Assembly: GCA_000378025.1 (NCBI GenBank)
Contig: KB899087.1
Location: forward strand, 5,012,920-5,076,919
DNA: 64,000 nt
Direction: 5' to 3'
Origin: Xanthobacteraceae bacterium 501b
Lineage (GTDB): Bacteria; Pseudomonadota; Alphaproteobacteria; Rhizobiales; Xanthobacteraceae
Shown here: in pieces, positions 1-9,949 of the stretch
Numbering within the stretch: the stretch's first letter is position 1
Layout of the letters: each line of letters begins with the position of its first letter
The notes under the pieces: model-generated
Databases searched by the model: none
What the model was told of the DNA's origin: nothing
Seen by the model: only the letters and a program-made list of their open reading frames with translations
Translations under genes and position numbers: made by a program

Positions 1-2
1 AG

Positions 3-1340
3 CAGGCGCTGGAAACGGCGATCGGCCGGGTGGAGGCCGAATACGGCACTGCGACGCCGCCGGCGGCCAGCCAGCCGCCGGCCCGGCCCCCGAGCCCACC
101 GCCGGCCGCGCCGCCACCGGCCGCATCCGCGCCGGTTCCCCCGCCGCCAGTGCCGCCGGTGCCCGCGCCTCCCGTTGCCCGGGCGCCGCTGACGGCCTCG
201 CCTCTGCCGCCGCCTTCGAACTTTCCCGCTGCCGCGCCCCCGGCCGCCGCTTACGCGCGCGCCCCGGAACGGCCGCTGGAGCGTGCCGCCGACCCGGCAA
301 CGGGTTTCCATCCGACGGAGGCCGAAGCGGTCGCCGCCGGGCTGGAGCCTCCGCGCAGCGCCGGCGGTCCGTCCGACTGGCGCCGCGAAGCCACCCGGCT
401 GGTGCGCGAGCGGGAAGCCGAGGAAGCCGCCCATCAGGGCGAGGAGCTTCCGGCCGAAATGCCCCCCGCCGCCGAAGCGCCGCCCGCGCAAGGCGGACGC
501 GGCCGTCTGGTGGCCGTGCTTGTCTTCGTTCTGCTGCTGATCGCCGGTGGTGTCGTCGGCTATACCCAGCGTGAAACCATTGTCGGGCTGATCAATGGGG
601 CAGGCAGCGGCACGTCCTCGCCCTCGGCCAAGGCCCCGGCGACCCCCGCGCCCAGCGATGCGCCCAAATCGACCGACCGGATCGTTCAGGCGGACGATGC
701 TGCCGCTCCGGCAGCGTCGAGCGCGGCACCCGCCGCCAGCAGCGCCGCCGGCGACGCCTCCATCGGCGCCGACCAGCGCGCCGTGCTGTTCGAGGAGAGC
801 CCGGGCGGCGGCGAGCAGGGCCTGCAGCAATATGTCGGCACGGTCGAGTGGAGCACGGAGAGCGCCAGCGCCAGCGACGGCCAGCCGGCCGATATCGGCG
901 TGCGGGCGGAAATCTCGATCCCGGCCCGCAATGTCAGCGCTATCCTGACCTTCCGCCGCAATCAGGACCCCTCGATTCCGGCCTCGCACATTCTCGAAGT
1001 GCAGTTCAAGCTGCCGCCCGGCTTCGATCTCGGCAATATTTCCAGCGTGCCGGGCATGCGGGCCAAGGCCTCTGAAGGCGCGCAGGGCGCGCCGCTGGTC
1101 GGCCTCGCCGTGCGGGTGGCACCGAACTATTTCCTGGTCGGCCTGTCCTCGCTGCCGACGGATGTGCAGCGCAATCTCGGCTTCATCATCACCCGCAACT
1201 GGCTCGACCTGCCGCTGGTGTTCGAGAATGGCCGCCGCGCCATTCTGGTGCTGGAAAAGGGCCGCGACGGCGATGAGGCGTTCCGCGAGGCATTCTCGGC
1301 CTGGGGCCTGCCGGTCGGCCCGGCGCAGAAGGCCAACTGA
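3..1340 (+). CDS. Proline/alanine-rich single-pass membrane protein, 5' end outside the window
   Basis: I do not recognise this gene. The frame is open from the left window edge. A GTG at 30 would give 436 residues, but coding probably starts upstream. Counting from that GTG, residues 10-90 are very rich in proline and alanine, residues 100-150 are acidic and helical, and one hydrophobic segment lies at about 160-178. A second Ala/Ser/Pro linker leads to a folded domain at about 240-430 with no motif I can name. This layout suggests an inner-membrane protein with a disordered cytoplasmic N-terminus and a periplasmic C-terminal domain. Similar proteins in Hyphomicrobiales often start with an MJ0042-type zinc ribbon, which would be outside the window. 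A strong terminator follows the stop, so it ends its transcription unit. Confidence 0.75.
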   Translation, partial: QALETAIGRVEAEYGTATPPAASQPPARPPSPPPAAPPPAASAPVPPPPVPPVPAPPVARAPLTASPLPPPSNFPAAAPPAAAYARAPERPLERAADPATGFHPTEAEAVAAGLEPPRSAGGPSDWRREATRLVREREAEEAAHQGEELPAEMPPAAEAPPAQGGRGRLVAVLVFVLLLIAGGVVGYTQRETIVGLINGAGSGTSSPSAKAPATPAPSDAPKSTDRIVQADDAAAPAASSAAPAASSAAGDASIGADQRAVLFEESPGGGEQGLQQYVGTVEWSTESASASDGQPADIGVRAEISIPARNVSAILTFRRNQDPSIPASHILEVQFKLPPGFDLGNISSVPGMRAKASEGAQGAPLVGLAVRVAPNYFLVGLSSLPTDVQRNLGFIITRNWLDLPLVFENGRRAILVLEKGRDGDEAFREAFSAWGLPVGPAQKAN

Positions 1341-1373
1341 CGGTCCACGCCTCATTTTCCGCACGGCTTGTCA

Positions 1374-1399
1374 GGGGGAGCGCCACGCTCCCCCTTTTT
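1374..1399 (+). terminator. Rho-independent terminator after the first gene
   Basis: A perfect 9-bp stem (GGGGGAGCG / CGCTCCCCC) with a 3-nt loop is followed directly by five T residues. It lies 34 bp after the stop of the first gene on the same strand. Confidence 0.9.
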
Positions 1400-1480
1400 G
1401 TTGTGCCCGGTGCTGGGGCACGGCCGGCGGTCCGCCCTTCCGCTGGGGTAATGTCATGCGCCCGATGCAAGGGTGGTATT

Positions 1481-1497
1481 TGGCATTAGGTATACCA
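1481..1497. promoter_or_regulatory. GntR-type operator (site C), TGGCAT-N5-ATACCA
   Basis: The 17 bases TGGCATTAGGTATACCA have the same arms and spacing as sites at 5786 and 17270 in front of oxalate genes. A further TGGTAT half-site begins at 1474. The site lies 55 bp upstream of a 42-codon ORF that starts at 1553, which suggests that ORF shares the oxalate regulon. FCD-type GntR proteins usually bind GTAT/ATAC palindromes; the assignment to a particular regulator is inference. Confidence 0.6.
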
Positions 1498-1552
1498 GAA
1501 GCATCAACCCCTTCGTATGTTGCGTCGCAGCAAATTCGATCGGAGACGGCGC

Positions 1553-1681
1553 ATGTTGCAGTCGGTTTACCCCCTCCTGCCGCTTCTCATCCTCGGCCAC
1601 GCCCTAATCACCATCCTGGCCGTGGAACTGCTCGGCGAGGAAGAGACGGCGGCACTGGCGCCGGAATGCTACCCGGCCTGA
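1553..1681 (+). CDS. Putative 42-residue membrane peptide under an oxalate-type operator
   Basis: This ATG-initiated ORF of 42 codons has a GGAG ribosome-binding sequence seven to eight bases upstream. The product begins with a hydrophobic helix (about residues 5-24, rich in Leu, Ile and Pro) followed by an acidic tail (GEEET) and a Cys-Tyr-Pro end, consistent with a small single-pass membrane protein. I know no family for it. The case for it being real rests on the ribosome-binding site, the membrane-helix composition and the operator 55 bp upstream, which matches the one at the oxalate genes. It is followed by the sucCD terminator stem (bidirectional in shape), which could also end this transcript. 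It could still be chance. Confidence 0.45.
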   Translation: MLQSVYPLLPLLILGHALITILAVELLGEEETAALAPECYPA

Positions 1682-1685
1682 CATG

Positions 1686-1717
1686 AAAAAGCCCCGTGGC
1701 ATCGCTGCCACGGGGCT
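1686..1717 (-). terminator. Rho-independent terminator of sucCD
   Basis: A perfect 12-bp stem (AGCCCCGTGGCA / TGCCACGGGGCT) with a 4-nt loop is followed, read on the minus strand, by a run of T residues. It starts 27 bp after the sucD stop. Confidence 0.92.
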
Positions 1718-1743
1718 GTGTCGTTTTCTGCCGGACGGCAGGA

Positions 1744-2639
1744 TCAGGCGGCAGCGCGGCCCTTCAGGACCTCGACCAGCGTCTTGCCGAGGCGCGCGGG
1801 GGAGGGGGAGACCACGATTCCGGCCTCTTCCATCGCCGCGATCTTGTCCTCGGCGCCGCCCTTGCCGCCTGAGATGATGGCGCCGGCATGGCCCATGCGG
1901 CGGCCGGGGGGAGCCGTGCGGCCGGCGATGAAGCCGACCATGGGCTTCTTGCGGCCGCGCTTGGCCTCGTCCTTGATGAACTGGGCCGCTTCTTCCTCGG
2001 CCGAGCCGCCGATCTCGCCGATCATGACGATCGATTCGGTGGCGTCATCGGCCAGGAACATCTCCAGCATGTCGATGAACTCGGTGCCCTTGACCGGATC
2101 GCCGCCAATGCCGACGGCGGTGGTCTGGCCCAGGCCCTCCTGCGAGGTCTGGAACACCGCCTCATAGGTCAGCGTGCCGGAGCGCGAGACGACGCCGACC
2201 GAGCCCTTCTTGAAGATGTTGGCCGGCATGATGCCGATCTTGCACTCGCCGGCGGTGACGATGCCGGGGCAGTTGGGGCCGACGAGACGGGACTTGGAAC
2301 CGTCCAGCGCCCGGCGCACCTTCACCATGTCGAGCACCGGAATGCCCTCGGTGATGCAGACAATGAGCGGGATTTCCGCCGCGATCGCCTCGCAGATGGC
2401 ATCCGCCGCGCCCGGGGGCGGGACATAGATCACCGAGGCATCGGCGCCGGTCTTGTCGCGCGCCTCGGCGACGGTGTCGAACACCGGCAGGCCGAGATGG
2501 ACCGAGCCGCCCTTGCCCGGCGAAGTGCCGCCGACCACCTGCGAGCCATAGGCCATGGCCTGCTCGGAGTGGAAGGTGCCGTTCTTGCCGGTGAAGCCCT
2601 GGGTGATGATCTTGGTGTTCTTGTTGATGAGAATGGACA

Positions 2640-2640
<1 letters not shown>
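1744..2640 (-). CDS. sucD: Succinate-CoA ligase, alpha subunit
   Basis: The product (298 residues, the usual family length) is the CoA- and nucleotide-reacting alpha subunit of succinyl-CoA synthetase. This TCA-cycle enzyme interconverts succinyl-CoA with succinate plus ATP or GTP in the cytoplasm. The N-terminus [10 protein letters not shown] with [10 protein letters not shown] is the CoA-binding Rossmann start. The phosphorylated histidine is H251 in the sequence RRMGHAGAI. The ATG overlaps the sucC stop by one base (TGATG), so the two subunits are translationally coupled. A longer reading of the frame to 2838 only crosses sucC and is not coding. Transcription ends at the strong hairpin downstream. 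Nothing about the gene is unusual. Confidence 0.97.
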
Positions 2641-3839
<1,199 letters not shown>

Positions 3840-3868
3840 TAAATCCGCTCCTCCACAACCGGACGGTC

Positions 3869-3892
3869 GGGAGAGCTGCCGAAGGCTCTCCC
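3869..3892. terminator. Hairpin between the FAH gene and sucC
   Basis: GGGAGAGC and GCTCTCCC form a perfect 8-bp stem around an 8-nt loop. It lies 80 bp past the stop of the FAH-family gene and 30 bp before sucC. It has no T tract, so it may be a weak or Rho-assisted terminator, or part of the sucC leader. Confidence 0.5.
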
Positions 3893-3972
3893 GTCGATTG
3901 GCGTATCCTATTTCCCTATAGGCGCAGACGCGCCAAGACGCTACTGCGCCGAAACGCAGACACCCTATGCCG

Positions 3973-4746
3973 CTACTGCACGAATGTGTTGCTGAGCGTC
4001 CCGATGCCCTCGATCACGATGTCCACCGTGTTGGTCGGGGCCTTCATCACGCCGACTCCCACCGACGTGCCGCAGCAGATGATGTCGCCGGGGTTCAGCG
4101 TCATATCGTGCGAAATGCGGCTCACCAGTTGGTGCGCCGAGAACACCATGTCGCTGATCGGGTAGCGCTGGCGCTCGTCGCCATTGAGCACGGTGCAGAC
4201 GACGAGACTGGCCGGATCGACCTCGGTCGCCACCACGGGCCCGAACGGGCCGAAGCCGTCGAAGCTCTTGGCCCGCACCCATTGGGCGAAGGTGGCGTCC
4301 TTGTTGATGATGTCGGCGGCGGTGATGTCGTTCACGCAGGTGTAGCCGAAGATGTACGCGCCCGCCTCGTCCTCGGAGACGGCAGTCGCCTTCTTGCCGA
4401 TGACGATGCCGAGTTCGCCCTCATAGACGACCTTGCCGTCATAGGAGGCCGGCCGGTGCACGGTGGCGCCGGGATTGGTGAGGCAGGAGCCGGCTTTCAG
4501 CAGATAAAGCGGATCAGCCGGAACGGGCGAATTGAGCTTCGCCGCCAGGGCATGGAAGTTGTTCCACAGCGCGATGATCTTGGTCGGCTCCGTCGGGGCG
4601 AGGAGATCGACCTCGGAGAGCGCGATGCGCTCTCCGGTCGGCGTGGCGCCATTGAACATGTCGCCGCTATGGACGGTGATGGTGTTGCCCTCAAGCGTGC
4701 CGAAGCCGGCCGCGCCCGAGCGCTGGTAACGAACCCAGTGTGCCAT
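3973..4746 (-). CDS. Fumarylacetoacetate hydrolase (FAH) family protein
   Basis: The 257-residue protein has the FAH fold of metal-dependent C-C hydrolases, decarboxylases and isomerases. The C-terminal two-thirds carries the family core: the acidic metal ligands fit the segment [12 protein letters not shown] (about residue 130) and the GYTCVNDIT segment follows. The short N-terminal domain starts [11 protein letters not shown]. Family members act on acylpyruvates, oxaloacetate or ring-cleavage products, and the sequence does not show which substrate is used here. It follows the PanE-like gene by 12 bp in the same direction, so the two probably form an operon behind operator site A. That placement suggests a role in oxalate or C2-C4 keto-acid metabolism, as inference. 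Confidence 0.88.
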   Translation of the reverse strand: MAHWVRYQRSGAAGFGTLEGNTITVHSGDMFNGATPTGERIALSEVDLLAPTEPTKIIALWNNFHALAAKLNSPVPADPLYLLKAGSCLTNPGATVHRPASYDGKVVYEGELGIVIGKKATAVSEDEAGAYIFGYTCVNDITAADIINKDATFAQWVRAKSFDGFGPFGPVVATEVDPASLVVCTVLNGDERQRYPISDMVFSAHQLVSRISHDMTLNPGDIICCGTSVGVGVMKAPTNTVDIVIEGIGTLSNTFVQ

Positions 4747-4758
4747 GTGTCGCCGAAC

Positions 4759-5736
4759 TCAGTTGTAGCAGCCGGCGATCTGCGCGCGCTGGCGAACCAG
4801 GGCGAGCACGACGTCGAGGGTCGGGGTCGGGATTCCGGCGAGGCGGCCCATTTCCTGGACCACCGTGACCAGCGCGTCGATCTCCATGGCGCGGGAGCGT
4901 TCGAGATCCTGCAGCATCGAGGTCTTGTGCGCGCCGACCGCGCCCGCGCCATCGATGCGGCGCTCCACGCCGACGCGGAAGTTCACGCCGGACTGGACGG
5001 CGATTTCCTGCGCCTCAAGCATCATCGCCTTGGCCACGGCACGGGTGCCGGGATCGGAGGCGATCACGTCGAGCGTGGCGTGGGTGAGGGCGCTGATCGG
5101 GTTGAAGCAGAGATTGCCCCACAGCTTCAGCCACAGTTCGTCGCGGATATTGGGCAGGACGGGCGCGCGCATGCCGCCGGCCGCGAAGGCTTCCGAGAGC
5201 TTGGTGGCGCGCTCGGTGATCTCGCCCGAGGGCTCGCCCAGCGGGAACTTGTCGCCATAGACGTGCTTGATGACGCCCGGCTCGACCACTTCGGTGGCGG
5301 GATAGACGATGCAGCCAATGGCGCGCTCGGGCCGCAGGCCCGCCCACTGCTTGCCACCGGGATCGACGCTCTCCAGCGTCTTGTTCTCCAGATGGTCGCC
5401 ATGCTTGTAGTAGTACCAGTAGGGCACGCCGTTGACGGCAGTGACCACGGCGGTGTCGTTACCCAGCAGCGGCTGCATGGCATCGACCACGCCCGGCACC
5501 GAATGGGCCTTCAGGGCGACGATGACATAGTCCTGCGGGCCAAGCTCGGCCGGGTTGTCGGAGCAGGGAATGTGCTCGACACGCTCCTCGCCGTCGATGA
5601 GCAGCTTGAGGCCGTTCTTCTTCATGGCTTCGAGATGGGCGCCACGGGCAACGAGGCTGACATCGACGCCCGCCCGCTTGAGCTGAACACCGACATAACC
5701 GCCGATCGCGCCGGCACCATAGATGCAGACCTTCAT
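4759..5736 (-). CDS. Ketopantoate reductase family protein, candidate oxalyl-CoA reductase (PanE2-like)
   Basis: The 325-residue protein is an NAD(P)H-dependent reductase of the ApbA/PanE family. The N-terminal Rossmann motif is GAGAIGGYVG (residues 7-16), and the C-terminal helical domain carries the family lysine (in ELWLKLWGNLCFNP) and glutamate (in RAMEIDAL). Automatic naming would be 2-dehydropantoate 2-reductase. In Methylorubrum extorquens AM1, however, a member of this family (PanE2) is the oxalyl-CoA reductase that makes glyoxylate. Here the gene sits beside glyoxylate-to-glycerate genes, and its promoter holds a 17-bp site nearly identical to one before the oxalate operon. I therefore favour oxalyl-CoA reductase over pantothenate synthesis; sequence alone cannot prove it. 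A strong AGGAGGGAG site precedes the ATG. Confidence 0.85.
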   Translation of the reverse strand: MKVCIYGAGAIGGYVGVQLKRAGVDVSLVARGAHLEAMKKNGLKLLIDGEERVEHIPCSDNPAELGPQDYVIVALKAHSVPGVVDAMQPLLGNDTAVVTAVNGVPYWYYYKHGDHLENKTLESVDPGGKQWAGLRPERAIGCIVYPATEVVEPGVIKHVYGDKFPLGEPSGEITERATKLSEAFAAGGMRAPVLPNIRDELWLKLWGNLCFNPISALTHATLDVIASDPGTRAVAKAMMLEAQEIAVQSGVNFRVGVERRIDGAGAVGAHKTSMLQDLERSRAMEIDALVTVVQEMGRLAGIPTPTLDVVLALVRQRAQIAGCYN

Positions 5737-5785
5737 GGGACTCCCTCCTATATCCAGGCTACCCCCGCGGTGCCCGGATTTTGTT

Positions 5786-5802
5786 TGGTATTTTGTATGC
5801 CA
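5786..5802. promoter_or_regulatory. GntR-type operator (site A) before the PanE-like/FAH operon
   Basis: Read on the minus strand the site is TGGCATACAAAATACCA, one base different from site B at 17270 before the oxalate gntR-oxc operon. It lies 50 bp upstream of the PanE-like ATG. The gap from 5737 to 6106 is relatively AT-rich around this site. Apart from this operator and the garR terminator I see nothing coding in it. Confidence 0.7.
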
Positions 5803-6051
5803 TGATTAGGTGCGATGAGCCCCTAGTCAAGAGCGAAGGCACGGGCGTGATAAAACGTCGCGCATGTTTAGCCGCTTCGCATTTCCTGGCGGGGCGTGTT
5901 TGCGACGTGTCACTTAAGTTACTTCGCGAGGGACCGGCTTGTCCACGGTGTATAGGCCAGAACAATTGTCTGAATGAATACGCAAAAGACGGCGCGGGGT
6001 GCCGCGTTTCACTGGCCGGACAGCAATGCTTACTTTTCTCGCCACAAACAG

Positions 6052-6076
6052 TTCGGGGGCGCCAAGCGCCCCCGAA
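6052..6076 (-). terminator. Terminator-like hairpin after garR
   Basis: A perfect 11-bp stem (TTCGGGGGCGC / GCGCCCCCGAA) with a 3-nt loop lies 30 bp beyond the garR stop. On the minus strand it is followed only by a short interrupted T stretch. Confidence 0.7.
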
Positions 6077-6106
6077 GGTCGTACTGAATTATGAATTCAG
6101 ATGGTG

Positions 6107-6997
6107 TCAGGCGTCCGGCGCGACGGTGTGATTTGCCATCAATTCCAGAGCCTTGACCAGGGCGGAGTGATCCCAGGCCGAGCCGCCATTGGCGGCGCAG
6201 GTGCTGAAAAGCTGCTGCGCCAGCGCGGTCGAGGGAAGCGCCATCTGCATCTGACGCGCGCCGTTCAGGGCGAGGTTCAGGTCCTTCTGGTGCAGCTCGA
6301 TGCGGAAGCCCGGGTTGAAGGTGCGGTTGATCATCCGCTCGCCATGGACTTCCAGAATGCGCGAATTGGCAAATCCGCCCATCAGCGCCTGGCGCACCTT
6401 GGCCGGATCGGCGCCCGCCTTGGAGGCGAACAGCAGCGCCTCGCCGACGGCGAGGATGTTCAGCGCGACGATGATCTGGTTGGCGACCTTGGTGGTCTGG
6501 CCATCGCCATTGCCACCGACGAGGGTGATGTTCTTGCCCATCTTCTCGAACAGCGGCTTCACCGTGGCGAAGGCGCCCTCCGGACCGCCGACCATGATGG
6601 TGAGCGAGGCGGCCTTGGCGCCGACTTCGCCACCCGACACCGGGGCGTCGAGATAGTCGCAGCCGAGCTCGTTGATCTTCTTGGCGAACTCCTTCGTCTC
6701 GACCGGAGCGATCGAGCTCATGTCGACGACGATCTTGCCGGCCGAGAGGCCCGCCGCGATGCCGTTCTCGCCGAACAGGGCGGCGGCGACATGCGGGGTA
6801 TCCGGCACCATGGTGATGATGATGTCGGCGTTCTTGGCGACTTCCGTGCCGCTGGCGCAGGCGACGCCGCCCTTGCCCGTCAGCTCGGCCGGGACCGGCT
6901 TGACGTCATAGAGATAGAGCGTGTGGCCGGCGTCGATGAGATGACCGGCCATGGGCGCGCCCATGATGCCGAGACCGACAAATCCAACATTCGCCAT
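6107..6997 (-). CDS. garR: 2-hydroxy-3-oxopropionate (tartronate semialdehyde) reductase
   Basis: This cytoplasmic 296-residue enzyme reduces tartronate semialdehyde to D-glycerate with NAD(P)H, the last step of the glyoxylate carboligase route. It belongs to the beta-hydroxyacid dehydrogenase family: the dinucleotide motif is GFVGLGIMGAPMAGHL (residues 5-20), the substrate loop is DAPVSGGEVGAK (117-128), and the catalytic lysine is K170 in the GNGDGQTTKVANQ segment. It is the last gene of gcl-hyi-garR, 51 bp after hyi, and a hairpin follows its stop. The synonym glxR would also be correct. Length and motifs are normal. Confidence 0.95.
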   Translation of the reverse strand: MANVGFVGLGIMGAPMAGHLIDAGHTLYLYDVKPVPAELTGKGGVACASGTEVAKNADIIITMVPDTPHVAAALFGENGIAAGLSAGKIVVDMSSIAPVETKEFAKKINELGCDYLDAPVSGGEVGAKAASLTIMVGGPEGAFATVKPLFEKMGKNITLVGGNGDGQTTKVANQIIVALNILAVGEALLFASKAGADPAKVRQALMGGFANSRILEVHGERMINRTFNPGFRIELHQKDLNLALNGARQMQMALPSTALAQQLFSTCAANGGSAWDHSALVKALELMANHTVAPDA

Positions 6998-7048
6998 CGT
7001 CTTATCCTCGTTTTCCCAGACGTATTCGGTTTCTTGACCGCCGTGGCC

Positions 7049-7834
7049 TCACGCCACGCCGGCGAGTTCCTTGAGCCAGCCGAGGCCTGCCCCGGTTTCG
7101 CCCTTCGGCTTGTATTCGCAGCCCACCCAGCCCTCGTAGCCGATGGCGTCGAGATGGCGGAACAGGAAGGGGTAGTTGATCTCGCCGGTGCCGGGCTCGT
7201 TGCGGCCGGGATTGTCGGCGAGCTGGATATGCGCGATCTGGGCGAGGTTCGCCTCGATGGTGCGGGCGAGATCGCCCTCCATGATCTGCATGTGGTAGAT
7301 GTCGTACTGGATGAAGAGGTTGTCGGAGCCGACCTCTTCGATGATCGCCTTCGCCTGCTTCGTGTAGTTGAGGAAGAAGCCGGGAATGTCGCGGGTGTTG
7401 ATCGGCTCGATCAGCAGCTTGAGGCCGGCTTCCTTGATCTTCGGCGCGGCGAACTTCAGGTTGTTGACGAAGGTGTTGTGCAGCACTTCGCGATCGGCCC
7501 CGGCGGGCACGATGCCGGCGAGGATGTTGACCTGCGGGCAGCCCAAAGCGGTGGCGTACTCGATCGCCTTGTCGACGCCGGCGCGGAACTCGTCGACCCG
7601 CTCGGGCAGGATCGCGATGCCGCGCTCGCCGCCGCCCCAATTGCCGGCCGGCAGATTGTGCAGGACCTGCTGAAGATTATTGGCCTTCAGCTTGGCGACC
7701 AGTTCCTCGACCGGAAAGTCGTAGGGGAACAGGTATTCGACGCCGGTAAAGCCGGCGGCGGCGGCCTTCTCGAAACGATCGAGGAAGGGCACCTCGTTGA
7801 ACAGCATGGTGAGATTGGCGGCAAAACGGGGCAT
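7049..7834 (-). CDS. hyi: Hydroxypyruvate isomerase
   Basis: The 261-residue TIM-barrel protein (xylose-isomerase-like fold) interconverts hydroxypyruvate and tartronate semialdehyde. The start MPRFAANLTMLFNEVPF and the GVEYLFPYDFP segment are characteristic of Hyi. The glutamates expected as metal and catalytic ligands occur in LLIEPINTRDIPGF and near the C-terminus in VGCEYKPKGET. It is the middle gene of gcl-hyi-garR. A clear AGGAG site lies before the ATG. The 183-bp gap back to gcl is filled by a palindromic repeat, so the two may be partly uncoupled at the mRNA level. Confidence 0.94.
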   Translation of the reverse strand: MPRFAANLTMLFNEVPFLDRFEKAAAAGFTGVEYLFPYDFPVEELVAKLKANNLQQVLHNLPAGNWGGGERGIAILPERVDEFRAGVDKAIEYATALGCPQVNILAGIVPAGADREVLHNTFVNNLKFAAPKIKEAGLKLLIEPINTRDIPGFFLNYTKQAKAIIEEVGSDNLFIQYDIYHMQIMEGDLARTIEANLAQIAHIQLADNPGRNEPGTGEINYPFLFRHLDAIGYEGWVGCEYKPKGETGAGLGWLKELAGVA

Positions 7835-7867
7835 GGACCGCTCCTAGGGCATTCGGAAGATGGACTG

Positions 7868-7976
7868 GCCCCCTCTCCCCGGCGGGGAGAGGGGTGGGGT
7901 GAGGGGGGCTACCGCAGGGCGGAGGCTTTCCCCTCACCCGCCGCTACGCGGCGACCTCTCCCCAACGGGGAGAGGA
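7868..7976. repeat. Interspersed palindromic (REP/BIME-like) element between gcl and hyi
   Basis: Two nested palindromes are visible. CCCCTCTCCCC pairs with GGGGAGAGGGG at 7870-7894, and the second half (about 7930-7976) has CCCCTCACCCGCC, a CGCTACGCG stem, and CTCTCCCCAACGGGGAGAG. Elements of this form are common between genes in Hyphomicrobiales genomes and often act as mRNA-stabilising hairpins inside operons. Confidence 0.8.
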
Positions 7977-8017
7977 AAGTAAAGCTATTTGGCGCGCGAA
8001 TGAGCGCGAAACCGCTC

Positions 8018-9781
8018 TCACGCCTTGGCGGCGCCTTCCAGCGGCAGGTCGAGCACGTCTTCGAACTCGTTCACCGCGTCGATCTCGGTGCCCATGGCGA
8101 TGTTGGTGACGCGCTCAAGGATGAACTCCATCACAACAGGCACCTGGTGCTCCTGCATCAGCGCCTTGGCGCGGACGAAGGCGTCCTTGAACTCGTTCGG
8201 CGAGGAGACACGGACCGCCTTGCAGCCAAGGCCCTCGGCCACTGCCACATGGTCGACGCCGTAGCCGGCATTTTCCTCGGCATTGATGTTGTCGAAGGCG
8301 AGCGAGACTTCAAAATCCATGTTGAAGCCGCGCTGCGCCTGACGGATCAGCCCGAGATAGGAGTTGTTCACCACCACATGGATGTAGGGCAGCTTGTGCT
8401 GGGCGCCCACCGCCAGCTCCTCGATGAGGAACTGGAAGTCATAATCGCCCGACAGCGCCACGATCTCCGCGTCCGGGTCCGCCGCGCGCACGCCGAGCGC
8501 CGCCGGCAGGGTCCAGCCGAGCGGGCCGGCCTGGCCGCAATTGATCCAGTTGCGCGGCTTGTAGACATGCAGCATCTGCGCGCCGGCGATCTGGCTGAGG
8601 CCGATGGTCGAGACATAGCGGGTGTCGCGGCCGAAGGCCTCGTTCATCTCTTCATAGACGCGCTGGGGCTTCAGCGGCACATTGTCGAAATGCGTCTTGC
8701 GCAGCATGGTCTTCTTGCGGTCGAGGCATTCCTTGGCCCAGGCGGAGCGGTCCTTCAGCTTGCCGGCGGCCTTGTATTCGCGCGCCACGTCGAGGAACAG
8801 GTCGAGCGCGGCGCCGGCATCGGAGACGATGCCGAGATCGGGGCCAAAGACGCGGCCGATCTGGGTCGGCTCGATGTCGACGTGAATGAACTTGCGGCCC
8901 TTGGTGTAGACCTCGACCGAGCCGGTGTGGCGGTTCGCCCAGCGATTGCCGATGCCGAACACGAAGTCCGAGGCCAGCATGTTGGCATTGCCATAGCGGT
9001 GCGAGGTCTGCAGGCCGCACATGCCGGCCATCAGGTCGTGGTCGTCAGGGATGGTGCCCCAGCCCATCAGGGTGGGGATGACAGGCACGCCGGTCAGTTC
9101 GGCGAATTCGACCAGCTTGTCGGAAGCGTCCGCATTGATGATGCCGCCGCCGGAGACGATGAGCGGGCGCTCGGCCTCGTTCAGCATGGCGATGGCCTTC
9201 TCGGCCTGCTTGCGCGTCGCCTTGGGCTTGTAGACTTCGAGCGGGGAATAGGTCTCCTCGTCGAACTCGATCTCGGCCAGCTGGACGTCGATCGGCAGGT
9301 CGATCAGCACCGGGCCGGGGCGGCCCGAGCGCATGACGTGGAAGGCCTGCTGGAACACCATCGGCACCAGCGCCGGCTCACGCACCAGCACCGCCCATTT
9401 GGCGACCGGCTTGGCGATGGATTCGATGTCGACCGCCTGGAAGTCTTCCTTGTAGAGCCGCGCGCGCGGGGCCTGGCCGGTGATGCACAGGATCGGGATC
9501 GAATCGGCCGAGGCGGAATAGAGGCCGGTGATCATGTCGGTGCCGGCGGGGCCTGACGTGCCGATGCACACGCCGATATTGCCGGCCTTGGCGCGGGTGT
9601 AGCCTTCGGCCATGTGCGAGGCGGCCTCGACATGGCGCGCCAGGATGTGGCGCGTCTGGCCATAGGCGCGCATCGCGGAATAGAGCGGATTGATCGCGGC
9701 ACCGGGCACGCCGAAGGCGGTGGTGACGCCTTCCATTGCGAGAATCCGGATCGCGGCATCGACGGCACGCATCTTGGCCAT
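8018..9781 (-). CDS. gcl: Glyoxylate carboligase (tartronate-semialdehyde synthase)
   Basis: The enzyme (587 residues) condenses two glyoxylates to tartronate semialdehyde plus CO2 with thiamine diphosphate and FAD. It has the three-domain architecture of ThDP enzymes. V51 in ARHVEAASH stands where almost all relatives have the catalytic glutamate, which is the known hallmark of Gcl. The ThDP-binding segment is LSGDYDFQF followed by VVNNSYLG in the C-terminal domain. A GAGGAGGA site precedes the ATG. It is the first gene of gcl-hyi-garR and is divergent from iclR across an intergenic region full of palindromes, which suggests repression or activation by that IclR protein. Confidence 0.97.
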   Translation of the reverse strand: MAKMRAVDAAIRILAMEGVTTAFGVPGAAINPLYSAMRAYGQTRHILARHVEAASHMAEGYTRAKAGNIGVCIGTSGPAGTDMITGLYSASADSIPILCITGQAPRARLYKEDFQAVDIESIAKPVAKWAVLVREPALVPMVFQQAFHVMRSGRPGPVLIDLPIDVQLAEIEFDEETYSPLEVYKPKATRKQAEKAIAMLNEAERPLIVSGGGIINADASDKLVEFAELTGVPVIPTLMGWGTIPDDHDLMAGMCGLQTSHRYGNANMLASDFVFGIGNRWANRHTGSVEVYTKGRKFIHVDIEPTQIGRVFGPDLGIVSDAGAALDLFLDVAREYKAAGKLKDRSAWAKECLDRKKTMLRKTHFDNVPLKPQRVYEEMNEAFGRDTRYVSTIGLSQIAGAQMLHVYKPRNWINCGQAGPLGWTLPAALGVRAADPDAEIVALSGDYDFQFLIEELAVGAQHKLPYIHVVVNNSYLGLIRQAQRGFNMDFEVSLAFDNINAEENAGYGVDHVAVAEGLGCKAVRVSSPNEFKDAFVRAKALMQEHQVPVVMEFILERVTNIAMGTEIDAVNEFEDVLDLPLEGAAKA

Positions 9782-9949
9782 GGCAGTTCCTCCTCGTGTC
9801 GTCGGCTGGTGGGGGCTCGCCCCTCACGGGGCTGGCGGCGCCCGGCACCGGCCTTTCCGACCTGTTCAAAACGTTTGTCCGGCTGCCGCGCGCCTCATCC
9901 AGCGCCGGGTTCAGGCAACCGGGCGCATGCTGCGGAGCGGCATCATTCT

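Noticed and set aside
1162..1686. A 174-codon frame spanning the first gene's end and the intergenic region
   Set aside because: It crosses the strong terminator and overlaps the better-supported 42-codon ORF in another frame.
3967..5805. A 612-codon plus-strand frame over the FAH and PanE-like genes
   Set aside because: Same shadow effect; both minus-strand proteins have family motifs.
6101..9556. An 1151-codon open frame on the plus strand across garR, hyi and gcl
   Set aside because: It is antisense to three well-supported genes with clear motifs. Long antisense frames are expected in GC-rich DNA with few stop codons.
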